DNA from: Tiliqua scincoides
Lineage: Eukaryota; Chordata; Lepidosauria; Squamata; Scincidae
Assembly (NCBI RefSeq): GCF_035046505.1
Contig: NC_089822.1
Span: 110,687,307-110,751,306, forward strand
Direction of reading: 5' to 3'
Length of the DNA: 64,000 nucleotides
In this document: one piece after another, positions 36,539 through 64,000 of the stretch
How positions within the stretch are numbered: the first letter of the stretch is position 1
Layout: each line of letters opens with the position of its first letter
Notes under the pieces: generated by a model
What the model was told of the DNA's origin: nothing
Database searches by the model: none
Seen by the model: the letters and a program-made list of their open reading frames with translations, nothing else
Made by a program: the position numbers and the translations under genes

Positions 36539-64000
<27,462 letters not shown>

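Overview
This is vertebrate nuclear DNA, most likely from a squamate reptile (lizard or snake). The host genes are split by GT-AG introns. The interspersed repeats are a squamate mixture: CR1 and L2-like LINE tails, an L1, a tRNA-derived SINE of the Squam/Sauria type, a 5S-rRNA-derived SINE, and many short DNA transposons. No retrovirus-like or Polinton-like element was recognised.

Four host genes can be read. KLF1 (erythroid Kruppel-like factor, + strand, 9.8-11.2 kb) has an activation-domain exon and a zinc-finger exon. Next, also on the + strand (16.2-27.5 kb), is an unrecognised eleven-exon gene. It predicts about 312 residues: a long coiled coil, one C-terminal membrane segment and a 26-residue tail that resembles, but does not match, a KASH tail. 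DNASE2 (lysosomal acid DNase II, + strand, 30.1-33.6 kb) is complete. The last seven coding exons of SMARCA4 (BRG1 chromatin-remodelling ATPase) lie on the - strand from 62.6 to 36.5 kb and carry the SnAC region, bromodomain and acidic tail. The rest of SMARCA4 lies beyond the right edge.

Layout: 1-9.7 kb is gene-free and repeat-rich (CR1 pieces, a large repeat holding a 5S SINE and a 190-bp tandem array, hAT-type elements). From 9.7 to 33.6 kb are KLF1, the coiled-coil gene and DNASE2, all in one direction. A CpG-rich stretch at 28.4-28.9 kb is the best candidate for the DNASE2 promoter. From 34 to 36.5 kb lie the converging 3' ends of DNASE2 and SMARCA4. The 8.5-kb and 10.9-kb SMARCA4 introns hold an internally deleted L1 with a SINE inside it, another LINE with a readable reverse transcriptase, and many MITEs.

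From general knowledge, KLF1 and DNASE2 are also neighbours in the same orientation in human (19p13.13), while SMARCA4 is about 2 Mb away there. The extra coiled-coil/membrane gene between KLF1 and DNASE2, which I do not know from mammals, is the most interesting item. Exon limits were set by eye from splice sites, reading phase and family similarity; no alignment was run.
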